Position numbers and translations under genes: made by a program | Origin: Clostridium sp. CAG:524 | Lineage (GTDB): Bacteria; Bacillota_I; Bacilli_A; RF39; UBA660 | Direction of reading: 5' to 3' | DNA length: 27,217 nt | Assembly (NCBI GenBank): GCA_000434555.1 | Contig: FR880087.1 | Coordinates: 1 to 27,217 of the forward strand | In this document: piece after piece, positions 6,013 through 14,098 of the stretch | Layout of the letters: each line of letters starts with the position of its first letter | How positions within the stretch are numbered: position 1 is the stretch's first letter | Notes under the pieces: generated by a model | Databases searched by the model: none | Seen by the model: only the letters and a program-made list of their open reading frames with translations | Told to the model about the DNA's origin: nothing

Positions 6013-8157
6013 ATGGATGAAATACTAAATAATCTTGGTTTACCTAATGATATTGGCTTTGAAATATCATTAAAAACTTTAAGGTCTTTGCTAAATCGTG
6101 ATGCATATGATAATTTGTATTTGACTATTAGAAAAATGTTTGATAAAGTCACTGAAAGTATTGGTTTAGATGAATCTTTAAATCTTGGCATTTCAATGGA
6201 TTTTACTATAAAATTTAAAGATAGGCAAAAAATAATAGCAATGGATGAATATACGATTATTCAGTCAATATATAAATATTTTAATACTGATTATGAATAT
6301 AGTAATGATGTAAACTTTGCTCTTGAAGAAAAAGAAAAATTAAATGCTGAACTTAAAAAACTTAAAGATTTTTTAAGAGATAAAATCAATGAAATGCGTA
6401 ATGTTACCGAAGTATCACAGCTAAAACAAATTTCTAATAGTCTATATGAAAGTTACATGATGGGTTATAATGATCGTGTTAAAGATAATGATATAATATC
6501 AATTTTGCATTGGAATAATTTTCTTCAAACAGAAATGGAATTAGATATTGAACGAATTTCAAGATTACGAATGTGGCTCGAAACTTTTATTAGTGAGTTA
6601 ACTAAGCCATTATCATTTTCACTTTTTTCTGAAATTAATGAAGATAAAACAAAACTCTTTTTTGCTATTCAATTTTTAAATTTAGCTGTTGCTTTAAATG
6701 ATCCTTATAGAAGCATTTTAATTAGAAATTCCATTGAATTAGTTAAATCTATTAAGAATAAAAATGTTTATATAAATGATGTGGAGTTTTGGGAACTTTC
6801 TCCAAAAGAAAATGATGATAGTCTCTCTAGAGTATTTTATAAAAGAGTTGATTTAAAATTACCTTTGTCGCTTATTGATAAGTTTTCAAAATATGAAGAT
6901 ATACATAAAAATGTAGAAGTTTTATTAAAATATTCAAATAAAGATTTTGAGAATAAAAATATTCAAGATGTGTATGAAAAAATAAGTTCTTTAATTCAAA
7001 GTGCCTTAAAATCCTCATCAGAGATGGGTCTAGAAGACGTAAATTTAGTTGATTTAAAAAATAATGCTTTACAGGAATTAAAGACTTCTAATAATAAGGA
7101 AAGACAATTAAAATTAAAATCTTTTATAGAAAGAGTTGATACTTTTCTACACTATTTACAACCTTTTAAAGTTCAAGAGGGAGCAGGTAAGTTTAAAAAT
7201 TTTCATGTACTTTATTATAAAAATGGAATGGTTGCATTAGATAAACTTAATGGTGAATATGGTTTGATGTATGTAATGCCAATTATGGTTTATTTAACTA
7301 TTTTAAAAAATGATAATATCAAGGATTTGTATGAAGTTAGAAATATTTTGAGTGTAAGATGTATCAGTCATAGAAAGACAAATTGGAAAGATATAGCAAA
7401 AATGTATATTAATAATCATGAAATAACAAATGATGAAATAAGCGTTTTAGAAAGTGTTAAAGATATATCTTTACCTATTAGTGATAATGGTTTAGAAACG
7501 TTGAAAGAAAAATATAGAGGTAATGAATATTTACAAGAAGAAATAAAAGAAAAAGAAATTGAAAGAAAACAAAGATATGAAGAGATTGATGAAGAAATAA
7601 GAAGTAATGTTTCATCTGAATGTGCTAAAGAATTATTAGATGAAGAAGAAGAAAAAATTGCTGATGAAGTAAAAGAATCAAATGATTTTTTAGCTATTAA
7701 TGATTTATCGGTTACTTCAACAGCTACTAGAAATCCAAAAGTTTCACTTTTTACGAAACTTAGAACTAAAGATGAACATGGAGCGATGCATTGTGATATG
7801 TGTGGTGAATTTACGAGTTTTGATACTAGAAATTTTGAAACGCATCATATTATTCCTTTATCAGCTGGTGGAATAGATAATATTTACAATACTGTATGTT
7901 TATGCGGAAATTGCCATAATAGAATGCATAGTAAATTTCCACCTACTATGTATGAAATGGGCAAATTATTAGAAAAAGTACGTGAAAGGATAAAAAGTAC
8001 AACGCCATATTACTTGCAAAAATTTGATAGATTATTTAATCCAAATTATAATGCATTGTATGGTGATGATGATTATGATAAAGAATCTTTATATTATGAA
8101 AATAATAAAGAAAGAGAAGATAGAAATTTTTTAGTTGAATGGAATAGTAGAAGATAA
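6013..8157 (+). CDS. Large protein with C-terminal HNH nuclease domain
   Basis: The C-terminus is an HNH/McrA-type nuclease: CX2C (Cys594, Cys597), His611-His612 in HHIIPLSAGG and a second CX2C (Cys631, Cys634) followed by His635 and His639, the full zinc ribbon plus beta-beta-alpha-metal set. The roughly 580 preceding residues match nothing I recognise. They contain coiled-coil stretches near 100-125 and an acidic charged helix at about 510-570. There is no RuvC, helicase or Cas motif. I place the start at ATG 6013 because the longer candidate, GTG 6004, is inside the AGGTGA ribosome binding site (6002-6007). The gene is preceded by its own promoter, is divergent from an HD phosphohydrolase and stands among accessory genes. 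A defence or mobile-element nuclease is plausible but unproven. Confidence 0.75.
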   Translation: MDEILNNLGLPNDIGFEISLKTLRSLLNRDAYDNLYLTIRKMFDKVTESIGLDESLNLGISMDFTIKFKDRQKIIAMDEYTIIQSIYKYFNTDYEYSNDVNFALEEKEKLNAELKKLKDFLRDKINEMRNVTEVSQLKQISNSLYESYMMGYNDRVKDNDIISILHWNNFLQTEMELDIERISRLRMWLETFISELTKPLSFSLFSEINEDKTKLFFAIQFLNLAVALNDPYRSILIRNSIELVKSIKNKNVYINDVEFWELSPKENDDSLSRVFYKRVDLKLPLSLIDKFSKYEDIHKNVEVLLKYSNKDFENKNIQDVYEKISSLIQSALKSSSEMGLEDVNLVDLKNNALQELKTSNNKERQLKLKSFIERVDTFLHYLQPFKVQEGAGKFKNFHVLYYKNGMVALDKLNGEYGLMYVMPIMVYLTILKNDNIKDLYEVRNILSVRCISHRKTNWKDIAKMYINNHEITNDEISVLESVKDISLPISDNGLETLKEKYRGNEYLQEEIKEKEIERKQRYEEIDEEIRSNVSSECAKELLDEEEEKIADEVKESNDFLAINDLSVTSTATRNPKVSLFTKLRTKDEHGAMHCDMCGEFTSFDTRNFETHHIIPLSAGGIDNIYNTVCLCGNCHNRMHSKFPPTMYEMGKLLEKVRERIKSTTPYYLQKFDRLFNPNYNALYGDDDYDKESLYYENNKEREDRNFLVEWNSRR

Positions 8158-8250
8158 TATATTACGATTAAATAAATTAATAAGTAAAGGATGATGTGTA
8201 TGGCTTGGTAAAATAAAATATGAAAGATATAAATTAGTGTTGGTGTGAAT

Positions 8251-8760
8251 ATGAAAAAAGGAAAAATAAAAATTATAAATGTAATTAAGGTGTTTCTTAT
8301 TTTTGTGATTTCTATTTTTATTGTGTATAATGTTTTTGGGGGAGATATAACTGATAAAACTCATTCAAAATTGATTTTTTCAGGTTATTGTCGTGGAAAA
8401 TTTAGAATTATTAATGAGAAAGAATTAACAGCTTTTAAAGCTATAACATATAATATGGATGATTTTAAATACGATCTTACTACTAATGATATTTTTGTTG
8501 ACATTAATAATAATTGTGCATGTCCACAAGGCGTATATGTTAAAAATGTAAAAGTTAATAATTTTGTTACAATAAAATATGATATTTATAATACGACATG
8601 TGCTTCTATAAGCACTTGTGGTGTAATGACAATTGTACCTAAAAACACTTTATGGCATGCATATACAGGAAATTGGAATAATCCAATAGATGTATTAAAT
8701 AATTTAGATACTAAAAAACATTTGATATTAAAGGGTTATTATTGTACAGATGATATTTGA
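8251..8760 (+). CDS. Membrane-anchored exported hypothetical protein, 169 aa
   Basis: A Lys-rich start followed by one hydrophobic segment (about residues 10-28) predicts a signal anchor with the rest outside the cell. The exterior part has about seven Cys, with clusters CAC near residue 90 and CASISTC near 120, suggesting disulfides. The family is unknown to me. ATG 8251 is chosen over GTG 8245, because GGTG at 8242-8245 serves as its ribosome binding site. The gene ends in TGA, showing that TGA is a true stop here. It follows the HNH gene by about 90 bases and may share its transcript, though an abortive start (ATG GCT TGG TAA near 8201) with a good ribosome binding site lies between them. 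Confidence 0.6.
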   Translation: MKKGKIKIINVIKVFLIFVISIFIVYNVFGGDITDKTHSKLIFSGYCRGKFRIINEKELTAFKAITYNMDDFKYDLTTNDIFVDINNNCACPQGVYVKNVKVNNFVTIKYDIYNTTCASISTCGVMTIVPKNTLWHAYTGNWNNPIDVLNNLDTKKHLILKGYYCTDDI

Positions 8761-8775
8761 TAGAAAGGAATAGTT

Positions 8776-9021
8776 ATGGAAATAAAAGTAAAAAAGATAT
8801 ATAAGCATTTTAAAGGGGATTTATATTTTATAGAGGATATAGCAATACATAGTGAAACAGGAGAAAAATATGTAGTATATAGAGCTTTATATGGAAATAA
8901 TGATTTGTATATAAGACCATATGATATGTTTACTTCAGAAGTGGATCATGTTAAATATCCAGAAGTTACACAAAAATATAGATTTGAATTACAAAATATA
9001 AAATCAGTCAAAGAGAAATAA
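8776..9021 (+). CDS. DUF1653 domain protein
   Basis: This 81-aa protein shows the DUF1653 pattern: YKHFKGDLY at the N-terminus, then AIHSETGEKYVVYRALYG and the YIRPYDMF stretch near residue 50. Such proteins are small, cytoplasmic and of unknown function, sometimes fused to other enzymes. GAAAGGAA precedes the ATG. It follows the exported protein by 15 bases, so the two are probably cotranscribed. A terminator begins at its last base. Confidence 0.85.
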   Translation: MEIKVKKIYKHFKGDLYFIEDIAIHSETGEKYVVYRALYGNNDLYIRPYDMFTSEVDHVKYPEVTQKYRFELQNIKSVKEK

Positions 9022-9049
9022 GACAATTAATAATAAAATTGTCTTTTTT
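9021..9049 (+). terminator. Intrinsic terminator after the DUF1653 gene
   Basis: AGACAATT (9021-9028) pairs with AATTGTCT (9037-9044) around an 8-base loop and runs into six Ts. Confidence 0.8.
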
Positions 9050-9056
9050 AAATATC

Positions 9057-9677
9057 TTAATCGCTAACAATAACGCCTAAATATCTTGATAATATTGCTG
9101 CTTTAAATGTATCAACTTTAATATTTTTAAGTGATATTAAATCAAAATTAATATTATCAATTATACAATTAGATAAATCAATTATTTCATGTTTTGTATT
9201 TAAAAATGAGAATTTCTTTAGAGAACATTTATCTAATATAATATTTTTGATGTTTAATTCTTGAAAATATCCTTCATCTAGATTTGTTTCATTAAATAAT
9301 ATATTTTCTAGCTTTGATTCATAAAAAATAGAATATCTTAAAATACAATTATTGAATATAACATTTTTTAAAGAAGCATTATCAAATGAAATACCTAATA
9401 GTTTACAATTATTAAATGTACATCTAATAATACCATTCTTATCAAAAGATTTATTGGATAAATCACAGTTATTAAATATACAATCAAGTAATTCAATATT
9501 ACTAAAGTCTATATTACTAAAATCTACATTATTGAATATGCAACTATTTAATGTGATAGAATCTAAATTTATAATGTTATTTTGATCAAATTCTTTATTA
9601 TCTATGCTATATTCAAAATCATCATTTATAAAATATGATGTATGATTAATTTTGGGTTTAATAATTTTATTCTTCAT
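9057..9677 (-). CDS. Pentapeptide-repeat protein
   Basis: This 206-aa protein is largely tandem pentapeptides with a central Phe/Leu/Ile every five residues (for example CIFNN VDFSN IDFSN, and FNNCD LSNKS). They should form a right-handed quadrilateral beta-helix from about residue 30 to 185. Asn, Cys and Ile are unusually common in the turns. The C-terminal stretch FKAAILSRYLGVIV resembles the capping helix of pentapeptide proteins related to the MfpA/Qnr type. Some family members mimic DNA and protect gyrase from quinolones, others have unknown roles. It is divergent from the gene at 9720 across 42 bases and convergent with DUF1653. The ribosome binding site is weak. Confidence 0.85.
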   Translation of the reverse strand: MKNKIIKPKINHTSYFINDDFEYSIDNKEFDQNNIINLDSITLNSCIFNNVDFSNIDFSNIELLDCIFNNCDLSNKSFDKNGIIRCTFNNCKLLGISFDNASLKNVIFNNCILRYSIFYESKLENILFNETNLDEGYFQELNIKNIILDKCSLKKFSFLNTKHEIIDLSNCIIDNINFDLISLKNIKVDTFKAAILSRYLGVIVSD

Positions 9678-9703
9678 AATTTATTTCTCTTTTCTATAAA
9701 TAT

Positions 9704-9713
9704 ATTATATAAT
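9704..9713. promoter_or_regulatory. Shared palindromic -10 for divergent genes
   Basis: ATTATATAAT is a perfect palindrome that reads TATAAT on the plus strand (9708-9713) and on the minus strand (9709-9704). The plus-strand start would fall at about 9720, the A of the start codon, implying a leaderless mRNA. The minus-strand leader would be about 20 bases. -35 elements are poor on both sides. Confidence 0.5.
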
Positions 9714-9719
9714 AAATAC

Positions 9720-10814
9720 ATGGAAATAATAGATATATTTTATAATGATATTTTAAAAGAAGCGATGGATGGTAAAGTAGATTGTTACTTTAGTTTTAAT
9801 ATTCATTTTTATAATAATTTAATGAATTATAATGATGATGGTATTGTTCCTGTATTAAATATAACAAATAGAGAATTATTTAATTCTTTATTGATTTTAT
9901 ATGTTAATAAAGCAAGAAATTATTATGATCTAAGTAAGTATGAAAAATCTATTGATGAAGATAAAGAATATAATATAAATAAAATGATAATGACACTTTT
10001 ATGGTCTAATGCGACATATGAAGATTTTAATGATCCAATTAGTTTTTTAAGAAAACAGATAGCTTTTTTAGATAATGATTTGTTTAGTGAGTTTGTAAAT
10101 GGAGAAACAATTGGTTATAGTGAAATATTAGGTGGAGAAATTAAGGTACAAAATATTAAAGAAAGTATTATGAATGAAACACCTAATAGTATACAAATAA
10201 TATTTACTGATGGTAATGAAAATTATTATTTTCCTAGAATAAGATATGGAATAGATGGAGAAGTGTGTTATATATATGCTCTTCAAAATGAAGTTGAAAG
10301 TGATGAAAATATTAAAAAGAAAACTAATAGAAAACTATTTAAAGTAAATGAGAACTTTGATAGTAGTAAAGATAATGAAGAAATATATGGGGTTGGTAAT
10401 TTAAAAGATGTTACTTCATCTTTTGTGGTTGCTTCAAATATATTTTTAGGATTACTTTTAGAAAAAGGTATTACTAAAGTTGAAGTTCCATCTATACTTG
10501 TTGAAAGATGGATTGGTAAAGAGAGACTTATAGCTGATAAAGGTAGTAGTTTTGAGAGAAGAGGATTAGATAAAGAAGAATATGTAAATAATGAGCAAGA
10601 AAAACATATTTTGATTCAATCTAATTTAACTGAGAAGTTTATAAGAACTTTTTTGAGGATTATTAGTCATCATAGGGGATTTAATATAAGTAGTTATCCA
10701 TTTGATGTGGATAGTAGCTTACATTTCGATATATGTGAAAATAATGAATGTGATAATACTTTACTTAATGAAACTTTTTTAATCGCAAGTGGATATAAAA
10801 ATAAAAAACTATGA
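9720..10814 (+). CDS. Hypothetical protein, 364 aa
   Basis: I do not recognise this protein. It looks soluble and acidic, with no signal peptide or membrane segment, apart from a hydrophobic helix near residues 235-250 in the middle of a conserved-looking stretch (ASNIFLGLLLEKG, then VPSILVERW). The start is uncertain: ATG 9720 has no ribosome binding site and sits 6 bases after a TATAAT, as in leaderless mRNAs. The upstream ATG at 9642 would lie opposite the pentapeptide gene's coding region and is unlikely. The TGA stop (10812-10814) is also the TGn of the next gene's extended -10. Confidence 0.6.
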   Translation: MEIIDIFYNDILKEAMDGKVDCYFSFNIHFYNNLMNYNDDGIVPVLNITNRELFNSLLILYVNKARNYYDLSKYEKSIDEDKEYNINKMIMTLLWSNATYEDFNDPISFLRKQIAFLDNDLFSEFVNGETIGYSEILGGEIKVQNIKESIMNETPNSIQIIFTDGNENYYFPRIRYGIDGEVCYIYALQNEVESDENIKKKTNRKLFKVNENFDSSKDNEEIYGVGNLKDVTSSFVVASNIFLGLLLEKGITKVEVPSILVERWIGKERLIADKGSSFERRGLDKEEYVNNEQEKHILIQSNLTEKFIRTFLRIISHHRGFNISSYPFDVDSSLHFDICENNECDNTLLNETFLIASGYKNKKL

Positions 10815-10820
10815 TATAAT
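10812..10820 (+). promoter_or_regulatory. Extended -10 promoter of the methyltransferase operon
   Basis: TGATATAAT, whose TGA is the stop codon of the upstream gene, lies 22 bases before the start at 10843. An optimal AGGAGGA ribosome binding site follows at 10831-10837. Confidence 0.65.
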
Positions 10821-10842
10821 AGATTTGACTAGGAGGAATAAT

Positions 10843-11712
10843 ATGCTTGTAAGTAATGATTGGAAAGATTATGAGTGTATTGATGCTGGTAATGGAGAAA
10901 AGTTAGAACGTTGGGGAAATGTTATACTTAGAAGACCAGATCCATGGGCATTATGGACACATAAGGATAGTAATATATGGAATAATTATCATGCAGTTTA
11001 TCATAGAAGTGATAAAGGTGGTGGTTATTGGGAAAATGTACGTAAATTTCCAGAATTTTGGACAATCAATTATAAAGACTTAAAATTTAAAGTAAGTCCA
11101 ACTGGATTTAAACATACAGGTCTTTTTCCAGAACAAGCTGCTAATTGGGATTTTATTATTGATAAAATAAAAAATACTAATAGAAAAATTAAAGTTTTAA
11201 ATTTATTTGCTTATACAGGAGGTGCAACAATGGCAGCATCTTATGCAGGAGCAGTAGAAGTAGTGCATGTAGATGCTTCACTTGGAATGAATGAATGGGC
11301 TAAAGAAAATGCTAAACTATCTGGACTTGAAAACAACAGAATAAGATATATTTGTGATGATTGTTTAAAATTCGTCGAAAGAGAAAAAAGAAGAGGAAAT
11401 AAATATGATGCGATTATAATGGACCCTCCAACTTATGGACGTGGGCCATCAAAAGAACTATGGAGATTTGAAGATAGCTTAAATAAACTAATTGATTCAT
11501 GTATAGATATATTAAGTGATGATCCGTTGTTCTTACTTATAAGTTCGTATACAAAAGGAATAACACCAGAGATTTTAAAAAATATTTTAGAAACAAGTAC
11601 AAAAGATAAATTATTAGGTGGTAAAATTAGTACAGATGAAATAGGACTTAAAATTACAGAATCTAACATGGTATTACCATGTGGAATATATGGAAGGTGG
11701 GAAAAAATATGA
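10843..11712 (+). CDS. Class I SAM-dependent methyltransferase, RlmI-like (COG1092)
   Basis: This 289-aa cytoplasmic enzyme transfers methyl groups from S-adenosylmethionine. Motif I LNLFAYTGGAT is at residues 119-129, the acidic residue binding the SAM ribose is in VDAS (Asp144) and motif IV MDPPTYGRGP is at 193-202, the DPP form found in base-modifying RNA methyltransferases. The N-terminal segment WKDYECIDAGNGEKLERWG and the RRPDPWA stretch are typical of a widespread RlmI-related family; the usual PUA domain is absent. rRNA is the probable substrate, but base and position are unknown. I start it at ATG 10843, just after AGGAGGA, rather than at the upstream in-frame ATG 10789 inside the previous gene. 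Its TGA overlaps the next start as ATGA. Confidence 0.85.
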   Translation: MLVSNDWKDYECIDAGNGEKLERWGNVILRRPDPWALWTHKDSNIWNNYHAVYHRSDKGGGYWENVRKFPEFWTINYKDLKFKVSPTGFKHTGLFPEQAANWDFIIDKIKNTNRKIKVLNLFAYTGGATMAASYAGAVEVVHVDASLGMNEWAKENAKLSGLENNRIRYICDDCLKFVEREKRRGNKYDAIIMDPPTYGRGPSKELWRFEDSLNKLIDSCIDILSDDPLFLLISSYTKGITPEILKNILETSTKDKLLGGKISTDEIGLKITESNMVLPCGIYGRWEKI

Positions 11713-12080
11713 AATTAAAAATTGTATTAAAAAGTATATTATTTACAGGAATAGCATTATTGTTAGTAGCATTATCAATAATAGCGTTTTCAAGCTTAAA
11801 TAATGTTGAAACAATTAATCCAGAAGATATGGCAAAAGATTATCAAATTATTGATTATAATGGAATATGTGCTGAAGTGGTAGAATGCTTCTATAATGAT
11901 GGTAAAAAAGATTATTGTTTAAGTTGCGCTAAAAGTGACAAAATTATATTAAGCTGGAGTGATGGATCACAAACTAATATGATGGAAGATTTAAAAAGCG
12001 GAAAAGTATCAATAAATTCATTAATAGAACATGGTCTTAAAGTAGTAGATGCTCCTAAAACACAAACTGTAAATGATTAA
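11709..12080 (+). CDS. Membrane-anchored protein with the domain found at the VanZ-like C-terminus
   Basis: This 123-aa protein has one N-terminal hydrophobic segment (about residues 6-30) and an extracytoplasmic domain. From Cys54 onward it aligns without gaps to residues 291-350 of the VanZ-like protein at 2710, with 19 of 60 positions identical by my count. These include both Cys (first and twentieth position), the FY pair, KS, the S(D/N)G turn and the LxxG segment. The two conserved Cys could form a disulfide. ATG 11709 overlaps the methyltransferase stop (ATGA), with AGGTGG upstream. Its own end overlaps the RluA gene by 8 bases, so the three are translationally coupled. Function is unknown. 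Confidence 0.7.
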   Translation: MKLKIVLKSILFTGIALLLVALSIIAFSSLNNVETINPEDMAKDYQIIDYNGICAEVVECFYNDGKKDYCLSCAKSDKIILSWSDGSQTNMMEDLKSGKVSINSLIEHGLKVVDAPKTQTVND

Positions 12081-12723
12081 TATTGTATATGAAGATAATC
12101 ATCTTTTAGTAGTAGAAAAGCCAGTGAATATAATTGTTCAAAAGGATAATACTAATGATAAAGATTTACTTTCAATGTTAAAAGAATATCTAAAAGAAAA
12201 ATATAATAAGCCTGGTAATGTATATTTAGGACTTATACATAGATTAGATAGACCTGTTGGTGGAATAATGGTGTTTGCTAAAACATCTAAAGCAGCTGGT
12301 AGACTATCTGAACAAGTAAGAAATAAGACCTTTAAAAAAACATATAATGCAGTTGTGATAGGTAACATTAATGAAAGTGGTAAATTACATGACTACTTAT
12401 TAAAAGATGAAAAAAGAAATATAGTTAAAGTAGATAAAAATGGTAAAGAGGCAATACTTTATTATAAAAAACTAAATTATAAAAATAATATGTCGCTTGT
12501 AGAAATAAATTTAGAAACAGGTAGGAGTCATCAAATAAGAGTACAAATGTCTAACTATGGATATCCTCTTTTTGGCGATCAAAAATATAATAAAACCGCT
12601 AAAGTAGGAGAACAAATAGCTTTGTTTGCTAAAAAGATAGAATTTATCCATCCGGTTACAAAAGAAAATATGTCTTTTGAACTTGAATTACCTAATAGGT
12701 ATCCATTTAACATATTTAAGTAG
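12073..12723 (+). CDS. RluA-family pseudouridine synthase
   Basis: This 216-aa enzyme isomerises uridine to pseudouridine in rRNA or tRNA. The catalytic motif HRLDRPVGG contains the essential Asp59, and the second conserved stretch, TGRSHQIRVQM, is near residue 150. There is no N-terminal S4 domain, and the length fits the short, stand-alone RluA/YhcT-type group. The usual target uridines differ between subgroups, so the site is not assigned. It starts inside the previous gene (8-base overlap) and is followed after 7 bases by a small membrane protein, forming an operon begun by the methyltransferase. Confidence 0.9.
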   Translation: MINIVYEDNHLLVVEKPVNIIVQKDNTNDKDLLSMLKEYLKEKYNKPGNVYLGLIHRLDRPVGGIMVFAKTSKAAGRLSEQVRNKTFKKTYNAVVIGNINESGKLHDYLLKDEKRNIVKVDKNGKEAILYYKKLNYKNNMSLVEINLETGRSHQIRVQMSNYGYPLFGDQKYNKTAKVGEQIALFAKKIEFIHPVTKENMSFELELPNRYPFNIFK

Positions 12724-12730
12724 GAGAAAT

Positions 12731-13213
12731 ATGAAAAAAGAATTAAATATAGAAGTTGATATAAGAAATAAAAATGATTTTGTGAGTGAATATAATGATA
12801 ATACACTATCACCATCATTAAAAAAATATTTATTAAATGAAATAGCAGGTTATGATATAAATTCTAAGATTAATTTAAATATAGACTGTAAATTTGAACT
12901 TACAGATGAAGAAAAAGATAAATATAAAAAAATAATTATAAAAGAATTTAAAGAAAGTAAAGACGAATTGTTTTTAGAGATAGCAGAAAGTAATGTTAAA
13001 AAAGTAATACTTTTTACTATAGGAATGCTGTTTATAGTAGCAGCTTACTTTTTAAATCATATATTTGGAGAAGTACTTGTTGAAGTGTTTACAATATTTG
13101 GATGGGTTGCTTTATGGGAAGTAGCGTATGCTATATTCTTTACAGATGCTAGTAGAAGAAGAAATATAAAGAAATATAATCAAATAATAAAGTCAAAAAT
13201 TAAGTTTAAGTAA
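12731..13213 (+). CDS. Small membrane protein, 160 aa
   Basis: The N-terminal 85 residues are charged and helical. Two hydrophobic helices follow (about 89-106 and 111-136), then a short basic tail with ASRRR that should be cytoplasmic. I recognise no family. ATG 12731 is preferred over the upstream in-frame ATG at 12677 because TAGGAGA at 12721-12727 precedes it correctly; that ribosome binding site begins in the RluA stop codon. It is the last gene of the operon, ended by the hairpin at 13202. Confidence 0.7.
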   Translation: MKKELNIEVDIRNKNDFVSEYNDNTLSPSLKKYLLNEIAGYDINSKINLNIDCKFELTDEEKDKYKKIIIKEFKESKDELFLEIAESNVKKVILFTIGMLFIVAAYFLNHIFGEVLVEVFTIFGWVALWEVAYAIFFTDASRRRNIKKYNQIIKSKIKFK

Positions 13214-13226
13214 TCTTAAACTTTTT
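13202..13226 (+). terminator. Terminator of the methyltransferase-RluA operon
   Basis: AAGTTTAAG (13202-13210) pairs perfectly with CTTAAACTT (13215-13223) and runs into five Ts. The stop codon lies in the loop. Confidence 0.7.
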
Positions 13227-13275
13227 AAATTATGTAAACTTTATAAAAATACATTTAAAAATAAGAAAAATATTA

Positions 13276-13281
13276 TATAAT
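13276..13281 (+). promoter_or_regulatory. Possible -10 of the KsgA-like gene
   Basis: TATAAT lies 16 bases before ATG 13298. The predicted transcript would start at the edge of the ribosome binding site, so the overlapping TATTAT at 13271-13276 is an alternative. Confidence 0.35.
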
Positions 13282-13297
13282 AAAATAGGTGAATGAT

Positions 13298-14092
13298 ATG
13301 GATATGGAATTTAATAATGATATTAATTATTTAGATCAACATTTTTTAGTTGATAAAAGTGTTATCAATGCTTTTGTTGATGCGGCTGATTTAAAAGTAA
13401 CAGAGGATGTTATTGAGATTGGACCTGGAAAATGCGAAATAAGTGATACGATTGCTAGAAGAGTAAATCATTTAACATGTATTGAAATAGATAGAAATTT
13501 GGAGCATTTTATCAATGTACTAAAGGATAAACATGATAATGTTGATGTTATTTATGGAAATGCATTAAATGTATATATACCACCATGTGATAAGATTATA
13601 TCTGCTTTACCATATTCGATTACTGAACCTTTTATTGAAAAATTACTTAGATGTGAATTTAAGGAATGTACATTAATCGTAGGTAAAAAGTATGCTGATG
13701 CAGTTATAAATAAGTCATTAACAAAGCTTGCACTACTTACTAATTCATTCTTTAATGTAACTAAGATAATGGATATAGAACCAGAAGCATTTGATCCGGC
13801 TCCTAGAGTAATGTCATCAATGATAAAATTAGTTCCAATTAAAAAAGAAGATTTAAAATATAGTTTTAAAAGATTTATATTTAGAGAAATGTTCTTTCAT
13901 AGAGATAAAAAACTTAAGAATAATTTAATGGAAGCACTAATTGAATTTTCTAAAATGCATGATCAAAAGTTGACTAAAAAAGAAAGCAAACAAATAATAG
14001 AAGAATATGAAATACCAAAAGAAACATTAAATAAATTAATGGAAAACTTATCTAACGAAGAATATGAACTTGTTTATAATAAGTTGAAATAG
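13298..14092 (+). CDS. KsgA/Erm-family rRNA adenine methyltransferase-like protein
   Basis: This 264-aa protein has the fold of enzymes that dimethylate adenines in rRNA. Visible are DQHFLVD (residues 13-19), SAM motif I IEIGPGKCEIS (39-49), CIEIDRN (61-67) and the C-terminal FDPAPRVMSS segment corresponding to the FxPxPxVxS of KsgA. The catalytic motif, normally N(L/I)PY, reads SALPY at 102-106, with Ala in place of the Asn that positions the target adenine. This is therefore a divergent paralogue that may have lost or changed activity, and not a safe call for ksgA itself. AGGTGA at 13287-13292 fits ATG 13298; ATG 13304 is possible. Erm-like macrolide resistance is less likely because the C-terminus is KsgA-like. 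Confidence 0.75.
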   Translation: MDMEFNNDINYLDQHFLVDKSVINAFVDAADLKVTEDVIEIGPGKCEISDTIARRVNHLTCIEIDRNLEHFINVLKDKHDNVDVIYGNALNVYIPPCDKIISALPYSITEPFIEKLLRCEFKECTLIVGKKYADAVINKSLTKLALLTNSFFNVTKIMDIEPEAFDPAPRVMSSMIKLVPIKKEDLKYSFKRFIFREMFFHRDKKLKNNLMEALIEFSKMHDQKLTKKESKQIIEEYEIPKETLNKLMENLSNEEYELVYNKLK

Positions 14093-14098
14093 AAAAAT

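Noticed and set aside
6013..8157. HNH protein as Cas9, IscB or a group II intron/homing endonuclease
   Set aside because: No RuvC motifs, bridge helix, reverse transcriptase or LAGLIDADG are present, and no CRISPR repeats are nearby. Only the HNH domain is recognisable.
8186..8210. Good ribosome binding site followed by ATG GCT TGG TAA
   Set aside because: A three-codon frame is not a gene. It may be a relic start, and nothing else supports it.
9642..9719. Longer N-terminus for the 364-aa protein starting at ATG 9642
   Set aside because: It would overlap the coding start of the pentapeptide-repeat gene on the other strand, crosses both promoters and has no ribosome binding site.
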